Shown piece after piece: positions 5,345 to 11,998 of a stretch of 15,236 nt of DNA. This stretch comes from Planctomycetota bacterium. Its GTDB lineage: Bacteria > Planctomycetota > Phycisphaerae > FEN-1346. The notes beneath the pieces were generated by a model. It was not told the origin of the DNA and did not search any database. It worked only from the letters and a program-made list of their open reading frames with translations. Made by a program: the position numbers and the translations under genes. Location of the stretch: assembly GCA_026386995.1 (NCBI GenBank), contig JAPLMO010000009.1, positions 1-15,236 on the forward strand, read 5' to 3'. Position 1 is the first letter of the stretch; the number at the start of each line of letters is the position of its first letter.

Positions 5345-6949
5345 ATGCCTTGGGACATCAAACCTGGAACCAGAGTCAAGTACAATGAGGCGTGGGCAGC
5401 CGGCGAGCCGCGATTGTCCGTGGAGTGGCTGGAGGGAACCGTCACCCATGTCCAGGGTTCGGTTGAATCTGGGGGGTTGTCAAGCGGGATCACCGTGGTC
5501 TTTGATAACGGCAAGGAGCGCGCCTTCCCAATGCCTTTGCTTCGGATGGTGATTCAGCAGGGAGGATTCCTTGCAGCCGAGCCAGCCAAAGTCGGGTCCA
5601 TGGGTCGGGTGATTCAGACCGCGCTCGAACTCAGGGAGTTAGGGATCGCAGAAGCGGATATCCCTTCGGTCGGGCGAAGGGTCTGGCAGCAGTTGAAGGA
5701 TTGTGGAAAAGTGAAGAGCCGCATGGCAATGCCGGCGGAGATCGAGATTCTCCTTGGCATTTTGGAGCAGTTTCCTCACTTGCCAGCAGAGTTTCACGAG
5801 CAACTTGTTCAGGATCTCCACGTTTACTCGCTCTGGGAAGCCGCAGCATTGTGGGTTGACTACGTACCTTGGCCGGACACTCAGCACATGCCGTATCCAA
5901 AAAACGTTGAACTTAGTCGCACCCTTATCCGCGCCGGAAAAGTCGCCTTGGAGATGCTCGATCCACAGTATCTAGCGCCCCAAGCGGAATCCTCTGAAAA
6001 GGTTGCCGAACCAGTCGCATCGGCCCCCGCGCCCGCAAAGCCGATAGCAAAGCCGAGATGTCCAAAGTGTGGGGCGGAGCGCCCGGATGAATTTGCCTGT
6101 CTGCAGTGTGGACATGTGGAATGGGGACTGCTCGTGTTGTCTATCGTGTTGGCTATGCTGATGGGGGCTGGGCTGATCGCGGCGGCATACTTCTGGGGAC
6201 CGACCATACAAAGCGGATTTTGGCAGTTTGTGGTCAAGTGGGTTGGTGGGATCATCGGGGTCCTGAGCCTGCTGGGCATGCTGGGCGGTTGTGGCTTGGC
6301 TTTCAAGGCGTTGCGGATCAAACGATCCTTTGCCCACCCCACCGATACCTCCTCCCGGGACCATGGCGAAGTAACCAGCGTAAACGGCGTTACCAGGTGC
6401 CCCGCGCCTGACCGTGGGGATCAAACCGCGGCGGAAGGGAATCTGTCGGGGCAACCGAACGAGAGCGAGGAAGACCGACGGGCTGAGCAATCGCTGTGGA
6501 TCTTCACCACGGCTGAGAACACGCCGCAAGCCTACGAGCGCTATCTGAAGACATCGAAGATGCAGACGTTCGCCGGGGAGGCGCGCCGGTTCATAGACGA
6601 GATGGCCAAGATTCAACAGTCGGGCCCCGATGCCACCAAGAAAACCAAGGCAGGAACAGATTCCGCTGGCCCTCAAGGCCCACTCTTGGCCGGGAAACAG
6701 CCGCGCGTGATCGATCCGCGGAGCGATGCACAACTGGTGCGTACCCTTGTCCAATTATGCAATGCCTATACGGCCAACGACCGTGAGGCGATTGGCCGGT
6801 TGGACCCCGAGGCAAAGGCGATCGGACAAATGCTGGATGCGAGAGGAGGGTTCGACGAAATGTTGCGAATCTTCAACCTGGTGCCCAGCATGCCAGGGAA
6901 GAGAACCCTGGAGATGCACTGGCATAACATCGGTCGTTGGCGGGGCTGA
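5345..6949 (+). CDS. Unrecognised membrane protein with SH3-like N-terminus and zinc ribbon
   Basis: This 534-residue protein does not match a family I can name. Residues 5-70 (KPGTRVKYNEAW, SSGITVVFDNGKERAFP) look like a small SH3-like barrel. Residues 80-210 are helical. A Pro/Ala-rich linker leads to a zinc ribbon with C239, C242, C252 and C255. Two hydrophobic segments (about 261-284 and 296-320) probably cross the membrane. After a charged, variable stretch comes WIFTTAENTPQAYERYL (385-401), a pattern I associate with C-terminal repeats of caspase-like and related bacterial proteins, and finally a conserved-looking tail (about 460-534) ending HWHNIGRWRG. The frame is open back to 5150, but AAGGGG 7 bases before 5345 decides the start. 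It stands alone, converging on smpB. Base composition is slightly less GC-rich than its neighbours, which may indicate transfer. Confidence 0.8.
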   Translation: MPWDIKPGTRVKYNEAWAAGEPRLSVEWLEGTVTHVQGSVESGGLSSGITVVFDNGKERAFPMPLLRMVIQQGGFLAAEPAKVGSMGRVIQTALELRELGIAEADIPSVGRRVWQQLKDCGKVKSRMAMPAEIEILLGILEQFPHLPAEFHEQLVQDLHVYSLWEAAALWVDYVPWPDTQHMPYPKNVELSRTLIRAGKVALEMLDPQYLAPQAESSEKVAEPVASAPAPAKPIAKPRCPKCGAERPDEFACLQCGHVEWGLLVLSIVLAMLMGAGLIAAAYFWGPTIQSGFWQFVVKWVGGIIGVLSLLGMLGGCGLAFKALRIKRSFAHPTDTSSRDHGEVTSVNGVTRCPAPDRGDQTAAEGNLSGQPNESEEDRRAEQSLWIFTTAENTPQAYERYLKTSKMQTFAGEARRFIDEMAKIQQSGPDATKKTKAGTDSAGPQGPLLAGKQPRVIDPRSDAQLVRTLVQLCNAYTANDREAIGRLDPEAKAIGQMLDARGGFDEMLRIFNLVPSMPGKRTLEMHWHNIGRWRG

Positions 6950-6990
6950 CCTCCGCAAACATCCCCCCCCGACCAACTGTCCAGCGTCAA

Positions 6991-7029
6991 GGCCCCCAGG
7001 GCAAACGTCGAGAAATGGGCCTGGGGGCC
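6991..7029. terminator. Inverted repeat between two convergent genes
   Basis: GGCCCCCAGG (6991-7000) pairs perfectly with CCTGGGGGCC (7020-7029) between the stop codons of the 5345-6949 gene and smpB. There is no T tract on either strand, so intrinsic termination is uncertain. Confidence 0.35.
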
Positions 7030-7044
7030 ACCAGAACGCGGTTG

Positions 7045-7109
7045 GCGCGGCGGGTCGGGAGACCCGCCGCGCTAAACTTGCCCAAGTGGCGTTGTAGTAT
7101 TAGCGTCCC
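7045..7109. repeat. GCGGCGGGTC palindromic repeat with tail, copy 1
   Basis: GCGCGGCGGGTC (7045-7056), loop GGGA and GACCCGCCGCGC form a perfect 12-base stem. It is followed by a tail containing AAGTGGCGTTGTAGTA that runs into the last codons of smpB. The tail recurs in reverse orientation next to the copy at 7660. Confidence 0.75.
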
Positions 7110-7564
7110 TTTCGCCGCTTGGCCATTTCCCGGGCGATGTCGCGTTTGGCGTCGCGCTTCTTCAGGTCCTCTCGTTTGTCGAACTCGCGCTTGCCGCGCG
7201 CCACGCCCAGTTCCACCTTCGCCCAGCCGCGCTTGAAGTACACGGTCAGGGGAACCAGGGTGGAGCCCTTTTCGACCGCGCGGCCGAGGAAGCGGTCGAT
7301 CTCGCGTTTATTGAGGAGCAGTTTGCGGGTCCGCCGCGTGTCGTGGCCGAACTGGCCGGCCTGGTCGTACGGGCCGATGTGCATGTTGTAGAGCCAGACC
7401 TCGCCGTTCTTGACACGGGCGAAGGCCTCGTCGATGCTGCCTTTGCCGTCGCGGAGGCTCTTGACCTCGGACCCCTCCAGGACGAGGCCCGCCTCAACGG
7501 TCTCGAGGATCTCGAAGTTGAAGCGTGCTTTCTTGTTGCGGATTCTGGGGCTCTGGGCGGCCAT
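7100..7564 (-). CDS. smpB: SsrA-binding protein SmpB
   Basis: SmpB binds tmRNA and delivers it to stalled ribosomes for trans-translation. The 154-residue product has the expected length and the whole family pattern: ARFNFEILETVEAGLVLEGS near the N-terminus, EVKSLRDGKGSIDEAFARV, LYNMHIGPYDQA, then RKLLLNKREID and LVPLTVYFKRGWAKVELGVA, ending in a basic tail (KREDLKKRDAKRDIAREMAK) that enters the mRNA channel. The start at 7564 has no ribosome-binding site. A TATAAT box lies only 8 bases upstream, which points to a leaderless mRNA. No tmRNA gene could be recognised in this window. Confidence 0.97.
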   Translation of the reverse strand: MAAQSPRIRNKKARFNFEILETVEAGLVLEGSEVKSLRDGKGSIDEAFARVKNGEVWLYNMHIGPYDQAGQFGHDTRRTRKLLLNKREIDRFLGRAVEKGSTLVPLTVYFKRGWAKVELGVARGKREFDKREDLKKRDAKRDIAREMAKRRKGR

Positions 7565-7572
7565 GGGGAAAG

Positions 7573-7601
7573 ATTATAGCAGGCCGCGCGGCTGCCGACA
7601 A
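7573..7601 (-). promoter_or_regulatory. smpB promoter, leaderless arrangement
   Basis: On the minus strand TTGTCG (7596-7601), a 17-base spacer and a perfect TATAAT (7573-7578) end 8 bases before the smpB ATG. Transcription would start at or within a base or two of the A of ATG. Confidence 0.65.
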
Positions 7602-7659
7602 CCGCAGACGCGGCCGGACTCGGGCTAGAGCATTTCACGCGCGGCTGTATCTGACGTTA

Positions 7660-7730
7660 CGCGGCGGGTCTCCTGACCCGCCGCGCGTAGGACTACTACT
7701 ACAGCGCCACTTCGGGATTTGCGCGGCGGA
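7660..7730. repeat. GCGGCGGGTC palindromic repeat with tail, copy 2 (inverted)
   Basis: An 11-base stem, CGCGGCGGGTC/GACCCGCCGCG (7660-7670 and 7675-7685), has loop TCCT. To its right is the reverse complement of the tail seen at 7071-7106 (AAGTGGCGCTGTAGTAGTAG on the minus strand), ending in a half palindrome GCGCGGCGG near 7721. Confidence 0.75.
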
Positions 7731-7738
7731 CCGCGCGC

Positions 7739-7775
7739 AAAAAATTGGGCAAGGCCCGGAGGGGAGACCCTGCCC
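7739..7775 (-). terminator. Intrinsic terminator on the minus strand
   Basis: On the minus strand GGGCAGGG (7775-7768) pairs with CCTTGCCC (7754-7747). The single imperfect pair is a G-U that forms only in minus-strand RNA. AATTTTTTG follows. It must end a transcript entering from the right, yet no minus-strand gene is recognisable there, which suggests a small RNA between about 7770 and 7990. Confidence 0.55.
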
Positions 7776-7996
7776 ATGTTGCGGGGATAGACGGCTAATC
7801 AAGTTCCGAACCCGCCTTACCCTTTCGTACCCGCACTCGACCGAACCCCGGCTCTTCTGTGGTACGAGTGCGTGTGTGTGGAACGATTGGCGTCAGGCGT
7901 GGTCTCTCAGTACAGCCCTCCTTCATCCCGCAACGTTTTCTGTTTCCCTCACACCATCTAATCCGCAACGCCCCGCTAAGGGCGATCATAAGTAAG

Positions 7997-8237
7997 TGGC
8001 TCGTTCTTTATGGGAGTTAAGGGGGCTGTGTGGCAAGGCGCCTGAAAACTAGTCGCACCCGGGGGAGGGCTGTGCGGACAGTTACAAGCGATGCCATGTA
8101 AAGAACGAGCCAGCTGGTTGTTTAGAGAGCAACGGTTGTGCCATCCGCTCTTTGGCCCCCGGAAAAATCTCTTCGCAAGTCGTAACCCCTTGTAAATACA
8201 GGGTTTAGATAGGGTTCCGCCAGAACCTTTTCTTTTT
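7997..8237 (+). ncRNA. Candidate structured RNA ending at a terminator
   Basis: A perfect 14-base inverted repeat, TGGCTCGTTCTTTA (7997-8010) and TAAAGAACGAGCCA (8099-8112), encloses 88 bases. Within these GGGCTGTG occurs twice. The downstream part continues to an intrinsic terminator at 8211-8237. No open frame with protein-like composition covers it. It could be a small RNA closed by a long stem, or a 116-base MITE-like element. It does not match the tmRNA, RNase P, SRP or 6S features I can recall. Confidence 0.35.
8211..8237 (+). terminator. Intrinsic terminator on the plus strand
   Basis: AGGGTTC (8211-8217) and GAACCTT (8223-8229) form a 7-base stem with one G-U pair around a five-base loop. 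The last bases of the arm open into TTTTCTTTTT. No plus-strand protein gene ends nearby, so it supports an RNA gene upstream. Confidence 0.5.
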
Positions 8238-8342
8238 ACGACGCTTGCCGGACCGACGAGTCGTGTTTCCGCCGTGCATCGCAAATCGACGGATTTCACC
8301 CTGGCACGAGCGCAACCCCTGTAACGACAGGCAGTTACGCTG

Positions 8343-8386
8343 GCGTTGCCTGAACGGGACGGATGTTGCCGAAAGGCAACGCTTTT
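8343..8386 (+). promoter_or_regulatory. Two mutually exclusive hairpins sharing one arm
   Basis: GGCAACGC (8375-8382) can pair with GCGTTGCC (8343-8350), or its first six bases with GTTGCC (8365-8370) across a GAAA tetraloop. TTTT follows. The arrangement recalls an attenuator about 255 bases before parA, but may be a chance product of palindromic repeats. Confidence 0.3.
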
Positions 8387-8389
8387 GGT

Positions 8390-8417
8390 GCGCGGCGGGT
8401 CAGGAGACCCGCCGCGC
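8390..8417. repeat. GCGGCGGGTC palindromic repeat, copy 3
   Basis: A perfect 12-base stem, GCGCGGCGGGTC/GACCCGCCGCGC, has loop AGGA. The stem is identical to the copy at 7045-7072, while the loops differ in all three copies (GGGA, TCCT, AGGA). The conserved tail is missing. Confidence 0.75.
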
Positions 8418-8639
8418 AAATTATGTTTCGGACTTGCCGGAAGACCAACCCGCCGAAACGCGCAGCGGAGCCGAAATGGGCCGACGAATTTCTGGCAACG
8501 TCCGATAAGTTTACTAAAGACGCCCTACAGAAGGGACCGAAGAATACTCGCAAGAGGTTCAACGCGGTTTACAATATTGAAAACGCACTGGATGGTTGGC
8601 GGTCACCGGGGGGAGCGCCAAGAGGGTGGGAGAAGAGCC

Positions 8640-9782
8640 ATGCGCGTCATCAGCATCTTCAATCACAAGGGAGGTTGTGGCAAGACGACGACGGCCATCA
8701 ATCTGGCCGCCACGCTGGCCGGCGCCAAACGCCGCGTGCTCCTGGTCGACCTGGATCCGCAATCGCACGCGACCATCGGTTGCGGCGTACGCGAGGACGA
8801 GGTCGAACTGAGCACCTGGCACGTGATGCGCGGCGAGTCGTCCGACGGCGGGCCGCTCGGGCTGCCCGACATCGCCTGGGAAATCCTCGACAATTGCTAC
8901 TTGGCCCCGGCGAGCGTCGGCTTGGCCAGCCTTGAGCAATTGTTGGCCGGGACGGAAGGGCGCGAGATGCGCCTCAGGCGCCTCATCGAGCAGACCGGCG
9001 AACGCTACGACTTCATCGTGGTCGACTGCGGCCCGGGGCTGGGCATCCTCTCGGTCAACGCCATCGTGGCCGCCACCGAGGTCCTGGTGCCGGTGGACCT
9101 CGGGTTCTTCAGCACATACGGCCTGACGCGGGTGGCGGAAACGATCGAGATGGTCGCCGGACGCACGGGTCAGCAGCCGGTCATGCGCATCCTGGCGACG
9201 ATGTACGACAGCCGCGCACGCAGCAGCCGCCAGACCTTGGCGGCGATACGCGACCAGCACGGCCCGACGATGCTGGACACCGTGATCCGGTACCACGTGG
9301 GCCTGCGCGAGGCGGCGGCCATGGGAAGCCCCATCGCCGAGTTCCGCCCCAAGTCGCGCGGCCACGAGGACTACCTGGCGCTGGCCCAGGAACTCCTGGC
9401 GGCCGGCCTGCAACTGGAGTACGAGCAGATGGCCCGGACAGAGGCCAGGGAACTCAAGGCCGACGAGCAGGCCGTCGACCGCAAGATCGAAACGGTCTAC
9501 GGGGCACTGCCGATCGAGGGCGGCGTGCGGTTCGTCTGCCACTCGCCCGGGGCCAAGAGTGTCCAGGTCGCCGGCGACTTCAATCAGTGGACCGCCGCCG
9601 ACGGCAAGGCCGAAATGGCCGAGACGGACCAGCCCGGCGTGTGGTCCAGGGAGGTCCGCCTGCCCCCCGGCCGCTATGCCTACCGCCTTATCATCGACGG
9701 CCGCTGGTGCAGCGACCCGGCGAATCCTTATGTCGAGAGCAATCCATACGGTGAACTGAACAGCGTGGTGGAGGTCTCGTAA
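8640..9782 (+). CDS. ParA-family ATPase fused to an AMPK/CBM48-type glycogen-binding domain
   Basis: This 380-residue protein starts at an ATG with GGGAGA about 10 bases upstream. Residues 1-260 are a ParA/Soj-type ATPase: deviant Walker A KGGCGKTTT (10-18), DLDPQ (37-41), switch II VVDCGPGLG (127-135) and PVDLGFFS (151-158). Such ATPases dimerise on ATP and position plasmids, chromosomes or protein complexes. A charged helix (about 260-290) leads to a CBM48/AMPK-beta-type domain (295-380) with VQVAGDFNQW, LPPGRYAYRLIIDG and RWCSDPANPYV. The two tryptophans that stack on glucose in AMPK beta correspond to W317 and W356. The fusion suggests an ATPase that senses or positions a glucan store, or one that uses the fold for protein contacts. 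An upstream in-frame extension to 8346 runs through a repeat and is not supported. Confidence 0.9.
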   Translation: MRVISIFNHKGGCGKTTTAINLAATLAGAKRRVLLVDLDPQSHATIGCGVREDEVELSTWHVMRGESSDGGPLGLPDIAWEILDNCYLAPASVGLASLEQLLAGTEGREMRLRRLIEQTGERYDFIVVDCGPGLGILSVNAIVAATEVLVPVDLGFFSTYGLTRVAETIEMVAGRTGQQPVMRILATMYDSRARSSRQTLAAIRDQHGPTMLDTVIRYHVGLREAAAMGSPIAEFRPKSRGHEDYLALAQELLAAGLQLEYEQMARTEARELKADEQAVDRKIETVYGALPIEGGVRFVCHSPGAKSVQVAGDFNQWTAADGKAEMAETDQPGVWSREVRLPPGRYAYRLIIDGRWCSDPANPYVESNPYGELNSVVEVS

Positions 9783-9796
9783 CGGGCGAGTCACCG

Positions 9797-11233
9797 ATGG
9801 GACAGACCCCGCTTCCCGCGTCCACGCGGCGCTTCGGCGGCGCACGCGCCCCCGGCGCCGACCGCGGCGACGGCATGGCCGCGGTCGCCGAGATGCTGTT
9901 CTCCTCGGGCGGCGGGGCCTCGGCCGCTGTGACGCCTGCCTCGGCCGCGCCGGGGCCGCCGGCGCCGGTGTCCGCCGCGATCGCCTCGCTGTCCGCGTGC
10001 CCTGCGCCGAGGGGGCTGGACGACGCCGTCCCTCTGCCCGGCGAGATCGACCCGCCGCAGGGCCTCTACCTGATGGTCCCCGCAGGCATCGACGTCGGCG
10101 CGCGCCGGAGGACGGCCCTGGCCGTGGCGGCCAGCCTTGTGCCGCGCGGCGGCAGGGCGGCCGTGTTCCTCCTGGAAGGCGGCGCGGCCGATGCCAACGT
10201 CTTCGGCGAGGTGGCGTGCGGACGCCTCGGGCCCGAGCATTGCCTGGATGCGACCGACACAGGCCGCGCGGTCCGCGAACTCCTCAGCCAGTGCGACCAG
10301 GTGGCAATTGTGCCGCTGGAGGCCGCGGGCGGCCTGCCGCGAGGCTTGGCGTCCCGCGCGCGGCGGACGGTCTTCGTCGCCGCGACAGATGCGGAAAGCA
10401 TCGTCGAGACCTACCGGGAACTCAAGGCGTGGCGGGCCAGGGGACTGGCCCTGCCGGCCTCGCTGTTCGTCGTCGGCACGGACGGCGCCGCCGAGGCGGG
10501 GCGCCTCGTGGGGCGTCTGAGGCGCGCATCGCGCGAGTTCCTCGGCTGCGACCTGGCAAACCAGGGGTTCCTGGCCTCAGGGGCCGCGACCTTTGCGGCG
10601 GAGCGGCCTGAGCCGCTGCGGATTTTGAGCCATGCTCCCGTCGGCGAAATCTGGCCACGCCTTCTCGGCGACGATGTCGAGTCGCAGGCGGCGGGCGGCG
10701 CCGACCGCACGGCCGAAATCGCACCAGCCGCGCGTCCGCCATTGGGTGAGGTGCGGCCGACCGCTGCGGAAATCATCGCCGTCAGGCCGGGCGCAAGTTG
10801 CGAGCCGGCGGTCGCGCCGGTTTCGCTTGGGTGCTCGGTCTTCTCGCCCTGGCGGCCGGAGGGTCGCGAAGACCTTGTGGCGGCCATCGAGACCCAGCCG
10901 CCGGAGGTCCTCGGCAAGTCCCTGCGGCGGGTGATCCGCACGGATGTGGACGAGGCCGACGCCCCGGCGCTGGCCGCCGTACGCGACGACGGCGCGCTGG
11001 TGGCGATCCTGATCGCACAGAACGGCCTGCCGGTTGACACGCAGGCAGCCGCGCGCTGGCTAACGGCCCACCGGCGTCTGCTGGCGCGGGCATATCCCCA
11101 CGCGGGCATCCGCGAGGGCGCCGAGCCCTCGGCGATCGTCCTTGCGCCGCTCGCCTCATCTCCCGCCGACGGCATCCGCCGCTTCCTGCCCCTCCAACTC
11201 GGCGGCCATCGCGGCATCGTCTTGCTTCCGTGA
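9797..11233 (+). CDS. Protein with a degenerate MinD/ParA-like domain, partner of the ParA-CBM48 gene
   Basis: This 478-residue, very GC-rich gene begins 14 bases after parA, so the two are probably cotranscribed. Residues 1-85 are low-complexity Ala/Gly/Pro. Residues 88-290 show the strand-helix rhythm of a MinD/FlhG fold: GLYLMVPAGIDVGARRRTA where the P-loop should be, AAVFLLEG, DQVAIVPLEAAGG (167-179), TVFVAATDAESIVETYRELK (191-210) and SLFVVGTDG (222-230). The GK[ST] lysine is absent, so ATP hydrolysis is unlikely. After a linker, residues 350-478 form a second domain (LVAILIAQNGLPVDTQAAAR, IVLAPLASS) that I cannot name. It may be a pseudo-ATPase that pairs with the upstream ParA. The start could lie later, for example at Met27. 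Confidence 0.72.
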   Translation: MGQTPLPASTRRFGGARAPGADRGDGMAAVAEMLFSSGGGASAAVTPASAAPGPPAPVSAAIASLSACPAPRGLDDAVPLPGEIDPPQGLYLMVPAGIDVGARRRTALAVAASLVPRGGRAAVFLLEGGAADANVFGEVACGRLGPEHCLDATDTGRAVRELLSQCDQVAIVPLEAAGGLPRGLASRARRTVFVAATDAESIVETYRELKAWRARGLALPASLFVVGTDGAAEAGRLVGRLRRASREFLGCDLANQGFLASGAATFAAERPEPLRILSHAPVGEIWPRLLGDDVESQAAGGADRTAEIAPAARPPLGEVRPTAAEIIAVRPGASCEPAVAPVSLGCSVFSPWRPEGREDLVAAIETQPPEVLGKSLRRVIRTDVDEADAPALAAVRDDGALVAILIAQNGLPVDTQAAARWLTAHRRLLARAYPHAGIREGAEPSAIVLAPLASSPADGIRRFLPLQLGGHRGIVLLP

Positions 11234-11311
11234 GCCGTACGGTTATCATGGATGAAGCCTTCAGCGCGGGCCGCGTTGCGACAGGGGCACAGGGTTTCGG
11301 GGCAGGTAGCC

Positions 11312-11620
11312 ATGATGAGCATGGTCGAATCCAAACGCGAGGAGTTGACCCGCCTCTGCGTACGCTACCACGTGTGCCGGCTGGAACTCTTCGGCTCGGC
11401 GGCCGGGGAACGATTCGACCCCGCCAGGAGCGACCTCGATTTCCTCGTTGAGTTCCGGGACGTTCCTCCCGGCGAGCACGCGGACTGCTACTTCGGGTTG
11501 CTGGAGGCCCTGGAATCTCTGTTCGGCCGCAGGATTGACCTTGTGGAGGCCAAGGCCATCGACAACCCATACTTCTTGGCCGCTATCGGGCAGAAGCGCG
11601 AGGTTCTCTATGCGGCCTGA
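11312..11620 (+). CDS. mntA: MntA-type minimal nucleotidyltransferase antitoxin
   Basis: This 102-residue protein has the nucleotidyltransferase signature GSAAGERF (28-35) followed by SDLD (40-43), plus D76 as the third acidic ligand. MntA antitoxins add AMP units to a tyrosine of the HepT toxin. The frame is open to 11252, but the ATG cluster at 11312, 11315 and 11321 after GGCAGG fits the family length better. The gene overlaps the next one by 11 bases, the usual order for type VII systems (mntA then hepT here). Confidence in the family is high; in the exact start it is moderate. Confidence 0.9.
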   Translation: MMSMVESKREELTRLCVRYHVCRLELFGSAAGERFDPARSDLDFLVEFRDVPPGEHADCYFGLLEALESLFGRRIDLVEAKAIDNPYFLAAIGQKREVLYAA

Positions 11621-11957
11621 GGGCAAGAAGTATCTCTACGACATTCGTAACGCCGGCGAACATCTGGCGGAGTTCGCTACGGGCAAGACCTTTGCCGATT
11701 ACGCGGCAGATGCCCTTCTCAGGTCGGCAGTTGAGCGGCAATTCGAAATCATCGGCGAGGCCCTGAGCCAGGCGATCAAACTGGAACCGGATCTCGCCAG
11801 TTCTATCAGCGAGGCCAAGCGCATCATATCCTTCCGCAACATCCTGATTCATGGCTACGCCGCGGTGTCCAATGAGGTTGTCTGGGACGTGCTACAGAAG
11901 GACTTGCCGACGCTCCGGCGCCAGGTTGGTGAATTGCTCAACCGCGCAGACTCTTAG
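11610..11957 (+). CDS. hepT: HepT-like HEPN toxin (DUF86 family)
   Basis: This 115-residue helical protein carries the HEPN ribonuclease motif RNILIHGY (76-83), which fits Rx4HxY with R76, H81 and the modifiable Y83. HepT toxins cleave RNA and are silenced when the partner MntA AMPylates the motif tyrosine. The catalytic Arg, His and Tyr are all present, so the toxin looks intact. The ATG at 11610 lies inside the end of mntA, which implies translational coupling. Promoter and regulation are not evident; no clear terminator follows. Confidence 0.92.
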   Translation: MRPEGKKYLYDIRNAGEHLAEFATGKTFADYAADALLRSAVERQFEIIGEALSQAIKLEPDLASSISEAKRIISFRNILIHGYAAVSNEVVWDVLQKDLPTLRRQVGELLNRADS

Positions 11958-11998
11958 GGCAAACCCGAAATTCCCTTCTGGTGGTAGTGCTAAGAACA

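Noticed and set aside
7565..8639. tmRNA (ssrA) gene next to smpB
   Set aside because: No tRNA-like ends, CCA, T-loop match or tag-peptide frame ending in ALAA was found on either strand.
8363..8639. Small gene upstream of parA (a KRAAEPKWADEF-like frame)
   Set aside because: The frame starts inside a palindromic repeat, runs without a stop into parA in another frame, and has no ribosome-binding site.
8559..9845. Long minus-strand frame of 428 codons
   Set aside because: It is the antisense of the ParA-CBM48 gene, whose own frame has a complete set of motifs.
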